Assembly: GCA_900540475.1 (NCBI GenBank)
Contig: UQGG01000003.1
Coordinates: 186,001-250,000 of the forward strand
From: an uncultured Robinsoniella sp.
GTDB taxonomy: Bacteria > Bacillota > Clostridia > Lachnospirales > Lachnospiraceae
Reading direction: 5' to 3'
DNA: 64,000 nucleotides
Part shown: positions 35,786 to 43,382 of the stretch, piece after piece
How positions within the stretch are numbered: the stretch's first letter is position 1
Layout: each line of letters begins with the position of its first letter
Position numbers and translations under genes: made by a program
The notes under the pieces: generated by a model
Seen by the model: the letters and a program-made list of their open reading frames with translations, nothing else
Database searches by the model: none
What the model was told of the DNA's origin: nothing

Positions 35786-35884
35786 TGTTTAAAAAAATAA
35801 ACAATTTTCCATCAAATTTTCAGTAGATATTTTGATAAAAACATGTTACAATATTGTTACAAAATGTTTAAATGGGTGAGAAGA

Positions 35885-36655
35885 ATGAATCTGTACGAAG
35901 CGATTTATGTCAGAAAATCGATACGGAATTTTAAAAAGGAAGCGATAGATGATAAAATCTTAAGCGGGATCCTTGAATTTGTAGAGGAAATAGAACCAAT
36001 ATTTCCCGGAATTGGTGTGAAAGTTGAAATTATTGATAATGTTTCCAAAAGAGGCCGTGTTGGTGGACTGGTTAATGTAAGCGCGCCTTATTATATCGCT
36101 CTGTACGCTGAGAAGAAAGAAAAGAGAGATCTGCATGCAGGCTATATTATGGAACATATATCACTGTATTTAAATACAAAAGGAATTGGAACCTGCTATC
36201 TTGGCATGGCGAAAAGAAAAGACAAAAAGATGGAAGACGATGGGTACGATTTTGTCACGGCTTTGGCATTTGGGTTTCCCAAAGGCTCTCTGTTCCGCCA
36301 TGATTATGAGGCGAAGCGTCTGAGTCTGGACGAACTTTGTGCATATAAAGAGAGACCTAAGACCTGGGTGAAAGAGATCCTGGATACTGCAAGGCTGGCT
36401 CCATCCAGCTATAACAGCCAGCCATGGCGATTTGTAGTATACGAAAACAGAATCCATGTCTTCTGCAAGAAAGCCGTAATGGCGAATGGTACCTTTGGAA
36501 AATTTGCAGAATTAAATCTGGGCATCATGTTCGCCAATGTAATGATAGCAGCAGAAGAGATCTGGGTGGATTTAGATTTAATCCGTCTGAATAATATCAC
36601 TCATAAAACACTTCCGAATAATCAGTACGTTTTAAGTGTTCTTCTAAAGCAGTAA
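35885..36655 (+). CDS. Nitroreductase family protein (putative TM nitroreductase type)
   Basis: Probable FMN-dependent oxidoreductase of 256 residues. It opens M-N-L-Y-E-A-I-Y-V-R-K-S-I-R-N-F, the classic nitroreductase start, with further features in L-A-P-S-S-Y-N-S-Q-P-W-R-F. The second R-x-A-P-S-x-x-N-x-Q-P-W segment in the C-terminal half is typical of the two-domain TM nitroreductase group (PF14512). I chose the ATG at 35885; an upstream in-frame start at 35843 lacks a ribosome site. Substrate unknown. Confidence 0.85.
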   Translation: MNLYEAIYVRKSIRNFKKEAIDDKILSGILEFVEEIEPIFPGIGVKVEIIDNVSKRGRVGGLVNVSAPYYIALYAEKKEKRDLHAGYIMEHISLYLNTKGIGTCYLGMAKRKDKKMEDDGYDFVTALAFGFPKGSLFRHDYEAKRLSLDELCAYKERPKTWVKEILDTARLAPSSYNSQPWRFVVYENRIHVFCKKAVMANGTFGKFAELNLGIMFANVMIAAEEIWVDLDLIRLNNITHKTLPNNQYVLSVLLKQ

Positions 36656-36870
36656 ATAAGCTGTTTTAGTAATGATGAAATATTATGCGAATTATAAGAT
36701 ATATCATGAAGTAAAGGACGGTGACATTTGCAGGAAGAGTATCAAAGGTTTTAACTTAAGTTTAAGCAAACCGGAAAGTACTTTTACTGCATTTGAATAC
36801 CGTTCTGCATGGTATTTTTAACAAAATAGAATATACAATTTGAAAAATATAAAAAATTTAAAAATAACTG

Positions 36871-36899
36871 TTGACAAATACAGGAAGATATAGTATTAT
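36871..36899 (+). promoter_or_regulatory. SigA-type promoter of the tRNA-Gly gene
   Basis: -35 TTGACA (36871-36876), 17-bp spacer, -10 TATTAT (36894-36899), 39 bp before the tRNA. Confidence 0.8.
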
Positions 36900-36938
36900 A
36901 AATCTTGTCTCAAGGAGATAAAAAAAGAAGTAAGTTAT

Positions 36939-37011
36939 GCGCGAGTGGCTCAGTTGGTAGAGCGCGACCTTGCCAAGGTCGAGGCCGCGGGTTCGAGTCC
37001 CGTCTCGCGCT
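36939..37011 (+). tRNA. tRNA-Gly (anticodon GCC)
   Basis: A full cloverleaf of 73 nt. The acceptor arm GCGCGAG pairs with CTCGCGC, the D arm has GGCTCAGTTGGTAGAGC, the anticodon stem CGACC/GGTCG holds the loop TTGCCAA with anticodon GCC, and the T loop is GGTTCGAGTCC. The 3' CCA is not encoded. A T run follows directly. It marks the left border of the accessory region, although I found no second copy of its 3' end in the window. Confidence 0.97.
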
Positions 37012-37339
37012 CTTTTTAATATTAAAAACCCTAGTGTTTATCAAGGGTTTGGCGGATTGGTCAGCAAATCTGACTATTGTCAAAATGAAATGTTTGAGAT
37101 CAAAAAGTTTGGTGACTTTTTAAAGCAAAAAGATGGTGCGGTTTTTATAAAACTGTTGCCATCTTTTTGCGTTTCTTTTCTGCGTGGATTGAAATGATCC
37201 GGCTGATCGACTTCTTTTTTGAGTCATTAACGCATTTCACCAGAAATTAGATGATTACGTTTTCCTCCATATGTCGGATATCCTGTTTTAAAAACTATGC
37301 CTGATAATACTTGAAGAATGTATTTTAAATCCGATCTAA
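37012..37339 (+). other. Non-coding junction between tRNA-Gly and the group II intron remnant
   Basis: About 330 bp with no supported gene; short frames here overlap the tRNA and lack ribosome sites. A 13-bp sequence TAGTGTTTATCAA occurs here near 37032 and again near 37439 inside the maturase remnant. No group II intron 5' end of the GTGYG kind was recognised, so the left end of the intron seems to have been lost. Confidence 0.4.
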
Positions 37340-37655
37340 GGTCAGAGGACGAATGTTGGTGTACATTTTAGCTTCAAATCACTTCTTACAGTTCAAGAAC
37401 AATTTACAGAGTTTGACTTTCTTGGATATACATTCATAGTAGTGTTTATCAAGTGTAAAGATAATAAAGTTAGGCATAATTTTATTGCTTTAGTAAGTAA
37501 TGCTTCTTCTAAGAACTTTCGCGACAAAGTTAAGGCTATGGAAACCCATAAAAAAACTGGATGCAAAATCGACATCATAGCGGAAATACTTAATCCCTTT
37601 ATTCGAGGATGGATGAATTATTTTGGTAGGTTTAATACATCGGCAATGAAAGGAA
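37340..37655 (+). pseudogene. Group II intron reverse transcriptase/maturase, C-terminal remnant, part 1
   Basis: Open frame from 37340 (stop codon just before) reading into F-D-F-L-G-Y-T-F and then the maturase domain, with I-A-E-I-L-N-P-F-I-R-G-W-M-N-Y-F-G-R-F and T-S-A-M-K-G. The reverse transcriptase core and Y-A-D-D motif upstream are missing. The frame is cut after A-M-K-G by the IS66 insertion at 37656 and resumes at 40293 in the same frame. Confidence 0.85.
37648..37655 (+). repeat. Target-site duplication, left copy
   Basis: GAAAGGAA directly before the left end of the IS66 element; the identical octamer follows the right end at 40293-40300. Eight bases is the usual IS66 duplication length. 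Confidence 0.93.
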
Positions 37656-37834
37656 GTAAGCGCGACATAATCAACCGTAGTGCTATTAAATGCTAATTGC
37701 TGTAAAATTAGGACAGTTGGAGTATGATACTCTCAGTTCTAATCTTGAACGGCAAAAGTTGTAGCATTTCGCTGCTATTTATTTTAAACTTTTGCATCAT
37801 TTTACTCCAAATTTTTTGGGAGGATTTTTAAATC

Positions 37835-38197
37835 ATGACAAAAGCTGAAAAAGATAAATACTGGATGGACTGCATCCAACAGTGCCGCGTCAGCGGCATG
37901 TCTGATTATACATGGTGCAATCAGAATGGAATATCTCTTAGCTCCTTTTATTACAACATTAGACGATTACGCGACAAGGCATGTATTCCGGATTCAGTAG
38001 CAAAAGCCGTAGAAAAACAGGAAGTTGTACCAATTCAATACAATGAACTACCAGAAACAAAAATAGATATTCCTAAAAAGCAAACGGATTTAGCAGTAAT
38101 CCGTCTTGAATACAATGGCGTTATTGTGGCTATCAGCAATGACGCAGATGCCACCATTATTAAAGCAACGCTTATGGCGCTGCAGCAGCTGTGTTAG
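37835..38197 (+). CDS. tnpA: IS66 accessory protein TnpA
   Basis: 120 residues. An N-terminal DNA-binding region (Y-W-M-D-C-I-Q-Q-C-R-V-S-G-M-S-D-Y-T-W-C) precedes a C-terminal part ending V-I-R-L-E-Y-N-G-V-I-V..., the pattern of IS66 OrfA. GGGAGGA precedes the start and its end overlaps tnpB. Required with TnpB for transposition in this family. Confidence 0.9.
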   Translation: MTKAEKDKYWMDCIQQCRVSGMSDYTWCNQNGISLSSFYYNIRRLRDKACIPDSVAKAVEKQEVVPIQYNELPETKIDIPKKQTDLAVIRLEYNGVIVAISNDADATIIKATLMALQQLC

Positions 38198-38544
38198 GTG
38201 ATCTGTCCGGCGCTGCCAAGATCTATCTGGTCTCAGGGTACACCGATATGAGGCGCAGTATTGATGGTCTTATGGCTATCGTGCGGGATACCTACGAGCT
38301 GGACCCTTACAGCAACTCGCTTTTTCTCTTTTGTGGAAAGAGATGTGACCGGCTGAAGGCTCTGCGTTTTGACAAAGATGGTTTTGTTCTCCTTTATAAA
38401 CGTTTAGATGCAGGCCGTTTTCAATGGCCTCGAAACTCTGAAGAAGTAAGAAATCTTACCAGACAGGAGTTCCGATGGCTCATGGAAGGTCTGTCAATCC
38501 AACAGCCAAAGGCAATCAAACCCATTACAAAAAAGCCCTTCTAA
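38191..38544 (+). CDS. tnpB: IS66 accessory protein TnpB
   Basis: 117 residues from GTG at 38191. The family signature is unmistakable: Y-L-V-S-G-Y-T-D-M-R-R-S-I-D-G-L, L-F-L-F-C-G-K-R-C-D-R-L-K-A-L and the F-Q-W-P segment. It overlaps tnpA by 7 bp, suggesting coupled translation. Confidence 0.95.
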   Translation: MLGDLSGAAKIYLVSGYTDMRRSIDGLMAIVRDTYELDPYSNSLFLFCGKRCDRLKALRFDKDGFVLLYKRLDAGRFQWPRNSEEVRNLTRQEFRWLMEGLSIQQPKAIKPITKKPF

Positions 38545-38638
38545 GTACCTGATTAAGTGCACGAAAGTCCGCTTATTTACTGGATTTTCAACCTCTTTTT
38601 TGGTATAATCACAGTATCATTTAAGGAGGTTCCCGGTC

Positions 38639-40235
38639 ATGGAAAAATCAGCTGAAACACAAGATCTTAACATGAATGCACTGGTCAACAATCTGTTGAA
38701 ACAGCTCGAAGTAAAAGACCGTCAGATGGAACAGCTGAACCAGACCATTGCAAACCTCACGGAAACAATTAATGAAATGAAGCGTAAGATTTTTGGCATC
38801 TCCAGCGAGAAATCATCGAATGTGCTCAGCATTGACGGACAGGCTCAGTCTGTTCGAACAGCTTGGAGTGGATGGACCAGCGCAGATCCCAGATACAATC
38901 ACGGTATCCTCTCATGAAAAGAAAAAGCCCCGGGCTACCCATGATGAGCTTGCAAAGAATGTCCCTATAAGGACAATCGATCTGACACTGGAAGGTGATG
39001 ATCTCAATTGCCCTTATTGCAGCACTTCTATGGAGGAGATCGGTTCAAAGGCCGTCCGTGAAGAGATCCATATCACTCCTGCGAAAGTCGAGCGTATCCA
39101 GTATGTGCAGCATAGTTATGCGTGCCCTCAGTGTCGTACAGATGGAGAATCCACAATCGAAAAAGCGGCTGTTCCAGCACCCTTGATGCCCCACAGCATG
39201 GCATCCGCTTCAGCAGTTTCTTATGTTATGTATCAGAAATGCGTGAACTGTCTGCCATTCTACCGCCAGGAAAAGGACTGGGGACAGCTTGGCATCAAGC
39301 TGAACCGCGGCACTCTTGCAAACTGGTTCAATACCTGCGCAGAAGAATATCTGGAACCTGTCTATGACAGGCTTCATGAATATCTTTTACAGCAGCCGGT
39401 CATCCATGCAGATGAAACGACATGCCAGGTGCTCAAAGAGGACGATAAGGCGCCGGAATCCAAGTCTTATATATGGCTGTACACCAGCGGTGCATTTGAA
39501 GAACACCGTATTGTAATCTATGAGTACCAGCCATCAAGAAGCGGTTATCATGCGGTAAAGTTCCTGGCGGATTTTCATGGTTTTATCCATACGGACGGAT
39601 TCAGCGGTTACAACCGTCTGCAGGACATTAACCGGTGCGGATGCTGGGCGCACCTTCGAAGATACCTGTTTGAGGCCATTCCTAAGAAAAAAGGGAAGGA
39701 AACACAGGCATCTCCTGCAAGTGTCGGACTTGCCTGCTGCAACCAGATCTTTCAGATAGAAAGAACGCTGAAGGACCTGGAACCGGAAGAACGACAGATA
39801 CAGCGGATGGAACTTGAACGGCCAGTACTGGATGCCTTCTGGAAGTGGGTAGATGGGATGAATGCCCTTGGCGGGTCAAAACTCGCCAAGGCGGTTAACT
39901 ATGCCCAAAACCAACGGCCATATATGGAGAACTATCTTCTGGATGGAAGATGCTCTATAAGTAATAACGCAGCCGAAAGAGCTGTGAAATCATATGTCAT
40001 GGGAAGAAAGAACTTCCTATTTCATGACACTGTAAAAGGTGCCAGGGCAAGTGCTGTTGTTTACACACTTGTAGAAACTTCAAAAGCGAATGGACTGAAC
40101 ATCCGCCTCTATCTGGAAACTGTGATAACCAGGATGCTGGACTACAAAAATGAGCCCGATAGTATCCTGGAAGAACTGATGCCATGGTCAGAAGCAATGC
40201 AGCAATCCTGTAGCTTGAATAATAGTAATATCTAA
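38639..40235 (+). pseudogene. tnpC: IS66 transposase TnpC, broken by one frameshift
   Basis: DDE transposase of about 530 residues when repaired. The first part (38639 to about 38840) encodes the coiled N-terminus and the K-R-K-I-F-G-I-S-S-E-K-S-S-N motif. The frame then shifts by +1 at about 38835-38845, and D-R-L-S-L-F-E-Q-L-G continues in the other frame to 40235. The second part has the Cys zinc finger (C-P-Y-C...C-P-Q-C), H-A-D-E-T, H-T-D-G-F-S-G-Y, C-W-A-H-L-R-R and the C-terminal S-N-N-A-A-E-R-A-V-K. GGAGGT precedes the ATG. Either a true extra base or a sequencing error; programmed shifting is not usual here. Confidence 0.85.
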
Positions 40236-40292
40236 ATTTTTTAAGGATGATGAATTCAGAAAAATCAATACGCTATTTTATGTAGCGCTTAC

Positions 40293-40300
40293 GAAAGGAA
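40293..40300 (+). repeat. Target-site duplication, right copy
   Basis: GAAAGGAA directly after the right terminal repeat of IS66; identical to 37648-37655. Confidence 0.93.
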
Positions 40301-40467
40301 CGCTACAGTGTATTGAAACAAGACTTATAAAATGGGCAATGTGTAAGTATAAGAATTTTCGGGGGGGTGGGGGGAGAAGGCGTAGAGCGGAGAAATGGCT
40401 CTACACTGTATGACAGCGAGAGCCAAAACTGTTTGTTCATTGGAGCAACTTGTATTCGTATTGTTGA
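40293..40467 (+). pseudogene. Group II intron maturase, C-terminal remnant, part 2
   Basis: Joined to 37340-37655 over one copy of GAAAGGAA, the frame continues as T-L-Q-C-I-E-T-R-L-I-K-W-A-M-C-K-Y-K, the usual end of bacterial group II maturases. An in-frame TGA lies at 40411-40413, after W-L-Y-T-V, and homology goes on as Q-R-E-P-K-L-F-V-H-W to the final TGA at 40465. So the protein carried a nonsense change as well as the insertion. Confidence 0.85.
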
Positions 40468-40474
40468 ATGATAG

Positions 40475-40560
40475 GAGCCGTATGAAAGGAGATTTTCAAG
40501 TACGGTTCTGTGAAAAGTTTGGGGTGAAAGACCTCTTACATACTCGACTAAGAGGTCTGG
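40475..40560 (+). ncRNA. Group II intron domains V and VI
   Basis: Domain V is 40475-40508: arms GAGCCGTAT and GTACGGTTC around a small internal region, the typical 34-nt catalytic hairpin. Domain VI follows with GACCTCTTA/TAAGAGGTC around CATACTCGAC. It lies 7 nt after the maturase stop, as expected for an intron 3' end. The exact 3' splice site is not fixed by sequence alone. Confidence 0.8.
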
Positions 40561-40588
40561 AGTTAATCACTCCCTCCTACTCGTTTAT

Positions 40589-41257
40589 TTAATGATTTGC
40601 AATAAATTTAATATCTTTACCGGACCAAAAATCTGGTGTAAAATTAATTTCTAATTCTTTCCAGTCAGATGGAACTTCATATGATATAGTTCCGTTCATT
40701 TTCTTCCCAGCAGCTACTGACCCATCAAGTTGTTGCTTAGCATTGTCGTCTACTGCTCCAGAAAAACTTTGGTTAATAGAATAGCTATCACAATAGGCTT
40801 CAAAACTCATTACTGAGCTTACGGTTATGTCTTTGTCAGAATTATTTGCGATATCAAATTCACAAAGCAAGAAAACTTTTCCATCAGCAGGTTTTATGTA
40901 TTCACTTCCAGACGATTCTGTGACAGATACAAACGAAACTTGAATTCCATTTAGTTCAACTGTTTCGCCAGTACTAAATATAGATTTTTCAGTTTCAGTT
41001 TCGGGTTTCTCTTGCGAGCTTGCTAAATTATTTGTTTCGGATTGCTTAACTGGATCAGTACTTACTTTTTTAGGTTTGCTATCTTTGCCTCCAGATGTTC
41101 CCACAGCAATTATAATAATCAAAACTACTACTATGATAATTACTCCGAGGCATCCAATCCCCCCTTGCTTCTTGCGACAATTTGGACATACTTTAGCATT
41201 AAAAGGTATGTCTGTTTTGCAGTGTTTACACTGCTTTGTTTGTGGTTTTTCCCTCAT
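40589..41257 (-). CDS. Membrane protein with N-terminal zinc ribbon and C-terminal DUF4352
   Basis: 222 residues from the ATG whose first base is 41257 (AGGGAAG upstream). The order is: a Cys4 zinc ribbon (C-K-H-C...C-P-N-C), a Gly-Cys-rich turn, a membrane helix at about 34-53 (I-I-I-V-V-V-L-I-I-I-I-A-V), a polar Ser/Glu/Thr linker, and a DUF4352 immunoglobulin-like domain (G-I-Q-V-S-F-V-S-V..., F-D-I-A-N-N-S-D-K-D-I). Such proteins are common on mobile elements and near phage genes; function unknown. Confidence 0.82.
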   Translation of the reverse strand: MREKPQTKQCKHCKTDIPFNAKVCPNCRKKQGGIGCLGVIIIVVVLIIIIAVGTSGGKDSKPKKVSTDPVKQSETNNLASSQEKPETETEKSIFSTGETVELNGIQVSFVSVTESSGSEYIKPADGKVFLLCEFDIANNSDKDITVSSVMSFEAYCDSYSINQSFSGAVDDNAKQQLDGSVAAGKKMNGTISYEVPSDWKELEINFTPDFWSGKDIKFIANH

Positions 41258-41452
41258 GACTCTTCCCTTTCTTTGGTGTTTTTTTATTATCAATGGCTAA
41301 TGCCTATTGATTTAGTGATAATGTATATAAATATATGAAAAATTCAGTGAATATTCACAGAAATGTTTTGACAAGAACTTGCGTATTACATGATGTAACC
41401 AGTCAACGGCAAATGCCGATCACATTGGAGCAAACAACAATTTTTTATACCG

Positions 41453-41481
41453 TTGATATTTTGATATAGTTGTAGTATTAT
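41453..41481 (+). promoter_or_regulatory. SigA-type promoter for the 34-residue ORF
   Basis: -35 TTGATA (41453-41458), 17-bp spacer, -10 TATTAT (41476-41481), 52 bp upstream of the small ORF. Confidence 0.6.
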
Positions 41482-41532
41482 ATAAAAAACAAAATGTGCG
41501 TTTGCTTTGTGAGTTATGAAGGAGGTATACAT

Positions 41533-41637
41533 ATGAAAAACGAAGAGTATATTGAGTGCATTGTAAAAATGTTAAGGAGATTAAACAATAAAACTCTCAA
41601 AAATATATTTGAATATGTTCAACGAATTTTCATTTGA
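41533..41637 (+). CDS. Small protein of 34 residues, convergent with an XRE regulator
   Basis: The ORF has a strong AAGGAGGT 7 nt upstream and a good promoter. It encodes a helical, charged peptide opening M-K-N-E-E-Y-I-E-C-I-V-K-M-L and ending R-I-F-I. Similar short ORFs often accompany XRE regulators on integrative elements and prophages. No function assigned. Confidence 0.6.
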   Translation: MKNEEYIECIVKMLRRLNNKTLKNIFEYVQRIFI

Positions 41638-41649
41638 ACTTGCGACAAA

Positions 41650-42015
41650 TTAATCTGAAGTAATTATAACAACATTTTTTATTAATTGCTTTATAGAATC
41701 ACGCATGTGTGGATCGAGTTTTATATATTGTTCGATTATTTCCTGATCTAATTCATCAAGATTATATTCTTCGATAACATCATCCATCAATATGCTAGGA
41801 GGTCTTAAATATGGGTCTCCTTTTTCTTCTGTCAGCCAGAAATAGTTGACCCGGTGTGTTTTACATATTAAATGAAGCATAAAGTCTTTAATTTCAACTC
41901 TGTCACGCTCCATATTATTTATTACATCACCGCTGACACCGAGTGTTTCACCAAATGCAGCGCGCGACATGTTCAAATCTTCTCTAATGAATTTTATTCT
42001 TTCTGATATTGTCAA
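41650..42015 (-). CDS. XRE-family helix-turn-helix regulator
   Basis: 121 residues from a TTG start at 42015, with GGAGGTG upstream. The N-terminal HTH reads I-K-F-I-R-E-D-L-N-M-S-R-A-A-F-G-E-T-L-G-V-S-G-D-V-I-N-N-M-E-R. A C-terminal helical part (L-D-E-L-D-Q-E-I-I-E-Q-Y-I-K-L-D) probably dimerises. It resembles repressors of phage and integrative elements. The 34-residue ORF faces it, 12 bp away. Confidence 0.9.
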   Translation of the reverse strand: MTISERIKFIREDLNMSRAAFGETLGVSGDVINNMERDRVEIKDFMLHLICKTHRVNYFWLTEEKGDPYLRPPSILMDDVIEEYNLDELDQEIIEQYIKLDPHMRDSIKQLIKNVVIITSD

Positions 42016-42236
42016 TTATTTTCACCTCCTATACAAAATATTGTATCATATTTATATTGGTTAGACAACCAAATAAATAATAAAATAATTAACTGAAAAA
42101 AATAGAAACAGTAATAATGAAATGATATAATTGGTTAAATAACTTTATTTATCTTAGTTTTATATTCATTTGCCACAAACTTAGAATAAATGCAAATGTA
42201 AAATCCAATAACCTAAATAATGTAATTTAATATTAA

Positions 42237-42263
42237 AAGAAAGTAGCCAGCGGCTACTTTCTT
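42237..42263 (-). terminator. Terminator-like hairpin, best on the minus strand
   Basis: Perfect 11-bp arms AAGAAAGTAGC/GCTACTTTCTT around CAGCG. On the minus strand it is followed by TTAATATT, so it could end transcripts from the gene at 42739-43107. Confidence 0.6.
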
Positions 42264-42315
42264 ATATTGTCAACAAACTTTATTAATAAATTTAAAACAT
42301 ATATTCCCTGGGAGT

Positions 42316-42343
42316 ACTCCACAGCGTGGGGCGCTGCGGAGTA
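42316..42343. other. GC-rich hairpin in AT-rich surroundings
   Basis: Arms TACTCCACAGCG and CGCTGCGGAGTA (one mismatch) around a GC-rich loop. There is no T run. Its GC content contrasts with the neighbourhood. Possibly the trace of an attachment or terminal-repeat site. Confidence 0.4.
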
Positions 42344-42738
42344 TGTTAATTAAATCTATTAGTGTGTACTAATACATTTGAAAATATATCATAAATAATC
42401 TTTGAGGTAAATTGAGAATGGATTAAGATTTAAAAATATGGTCACGATTGCAAAAAATATTTTGAAAACTGACATTTGAATGTTACATAGTATAGTAAAC
42501 AATTAAAATTATTTAATTATTACAAAAGAAAGACTTTTCTTAGTTTATTATAATATTACGCTGTCAATCGTTTTAGACAATCTCCATCCAGTCAAAAATC
42601 CTATTATGATAAAGCAAGAAAGAATACTTAGAAATCTCTGTTACAGTATAAAAAAACGGAAATACTTTGGTAACAGATAAAAATTTTATACATCAGGTAT
42701 CGTGATTATGTGGGTTTGGGATTTTAGTCTCAAACCCG

Positions 42739-43107
42739 TTAAGTTTCATCATCCAGAAGCTGTACCTCAACCACATCTTCAATACCTGCGGGATAAGTTT
42801 CAAGAACTGAGCCTGTGTATGTAATTGAGATTGTGTCTCCGACTTTTAAATCTGATATGGAAATTTCCGTATGCCGCCATTCTAATTTTGTTTTATCTTC
42901 TATAGTAAAATAAAATTCTCCCCGGCTGTTTATGTCATTGACGTCCAAACCTTTGACCCCAATATTGTGATCCCTGATTTCTTCAATTACTGCGTAAAAT
43001 GTAGTCCCCGTTAGTGGATTATTCGTATTTCTTCCAATGAAAAATCCACCGATTCCGGCTAAAGACAGCAGTAACACAAAGCCTATGATGTAAATAATCT
43101 TTTTCAT
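42739..43107 (-). CDS. Small exported or membrane-anchored protein, unknown
   Basis: 122 residues. A basic start and one hydrophobic segment (I-I-Y-I-I-G-F-V-L-L-L-S-L-A-G-I-G-G-F-F-I-G) serve as signal or anchor. A beta-rich domain follows, with L-K-V-G-D-T-I-S-I-T-Y-T-G, an OB-like pattern seen in DUF3221-type proteins (weak). AAGGGAG precedes the ATG. No function assigned. Confidence 0.65.
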   Translation of the reverse strand: MKKIIYIIGFVLLLSLAGIGGFFIGRNTNNPLTGTTFYAVIEEIRDHNIGVKGLDVNDINSRGEFYFTIEDKTKLEWRHTEISISDLKVGDTISITYTGSVLETYPAGIEDVVEVQLLDDET

Positions 43108-43154
43108 TGTGAACTCCCTTCTGATTTAACTTAATTATAAACGGAAATGAAAGT

Positions 43155-43286
43155 TAAATCAACTCTAACGGACAGTTCTACGAACAATCAAAAGCCCATG
43201 ATGAGGACGTTTGCAAACTGGTTAATGAATTACTGACAGCCAGCAGTGCCTCCGACCCCTATATCATCTTAAAATATATCTTGTAG
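43155..43286 (+). pseudogene. Possible C-terminal gene remnant
   Basis: From about 43167 the frame reads N-G-Q-F-Y-E-Q-S-K-A-H-D-E-D-V and ends I-I-L-K-Y-I-L before TAG at 43284. It has no start codon or ribosome site and looks like the tail of a lost gene at the right edge of the decayed region. Family unknown. Confidence 0.35.
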
Positions 43287-43299
43287 AAAATAATAGCGC

Positions 43300-43350
43300 T
43301 TGACTTTAGCCATAACCGGGTATATACTTTTGTTAGAAACTTATATAAGT
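43300..43350 (+). promoter_or_regulatory. Promoter and 12-bp palindromic operator candidate before the ROK gene
   Basis: -35 TTGACT (43300-43305), 17-bp spacer, -10 TATACT (43323-43328). The perfect palindrome ACTTATATAAGT (43339-43350) lies just downstream of the -10, a usual place for an autoregulatory repressor site. Confidence 0.6.
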
Positions 43351-43382
43351 ATATTATAAAAGTAGATCAGACAGGAGGTAAC

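Larger units (their letters stand above)
37656..40292 (+). mobile_element. IS66-family insertion sequence, complete, 2,637 bp
   Basis: The left end is GTAAGCGCGACATAA and the right end, reverse complemented, is GTAAGCGCTACATAA: terminal inverted repeats with one mismatch in 15, starting with the typical GTAAGCGC. Flanked by an exact 8-bp duplication. It encodes the standard three IS66 proteins in order (TnpA, TnpB, TnpC), the last with a frameshift. Inserted in the maturase gene of a group II intron. The perfect ends and duplication suggest a fairly recent insertion. Confidence 0.95.
42016..42738. other. AT-rich 723-bp gap without a supported gene
   Basis: No frame with a ribosome site was found. 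It contains two hairpins annotated separately (42237-42263 and 42316-42343). Base composition is clearly more AT-rich than the flanking core genome, in keeping with decayed mobile DNA. Confidence 0.6.

Noticed and set aside
36970..37011. tRNA-Gly 3' end as a proven attachment site
   Set aside because: No second copy of the tRNA end and no integrase gene occur in the window.
36905..37197. Two short overlapping reading frames over the tRNA-Gly
   Set aside because: They run through the tRNA, have no ribosome site and encode no recognisable protein.
37032..37452. 13-bp repeat TAGTGTTTATCAA as flanks of a mobile unit
   Set aside because: One copy lies inside the maturase remnant coding frame and no terminal repeats or genes lie between them; probably chance or local duplication.
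37835..40235. IS66 genes as evidence for a Tn or larger transposon with cargo
   Set aside because: The element ends and 8-bp duplication enclose only the three IS66 genes.
41042..41338. Plus-strand frames opposite the DUF4352 gene
   Set aside because: They are antisense shadows of a gene with clear zinc ribbon and membrane helix and have no ribosome site.
42237..42343. Inverted repeats as ends of a second insertion sequence
   Set aside because: The two hairpins differ in sequence and enclose no gene; they fit better as separate hairpins.
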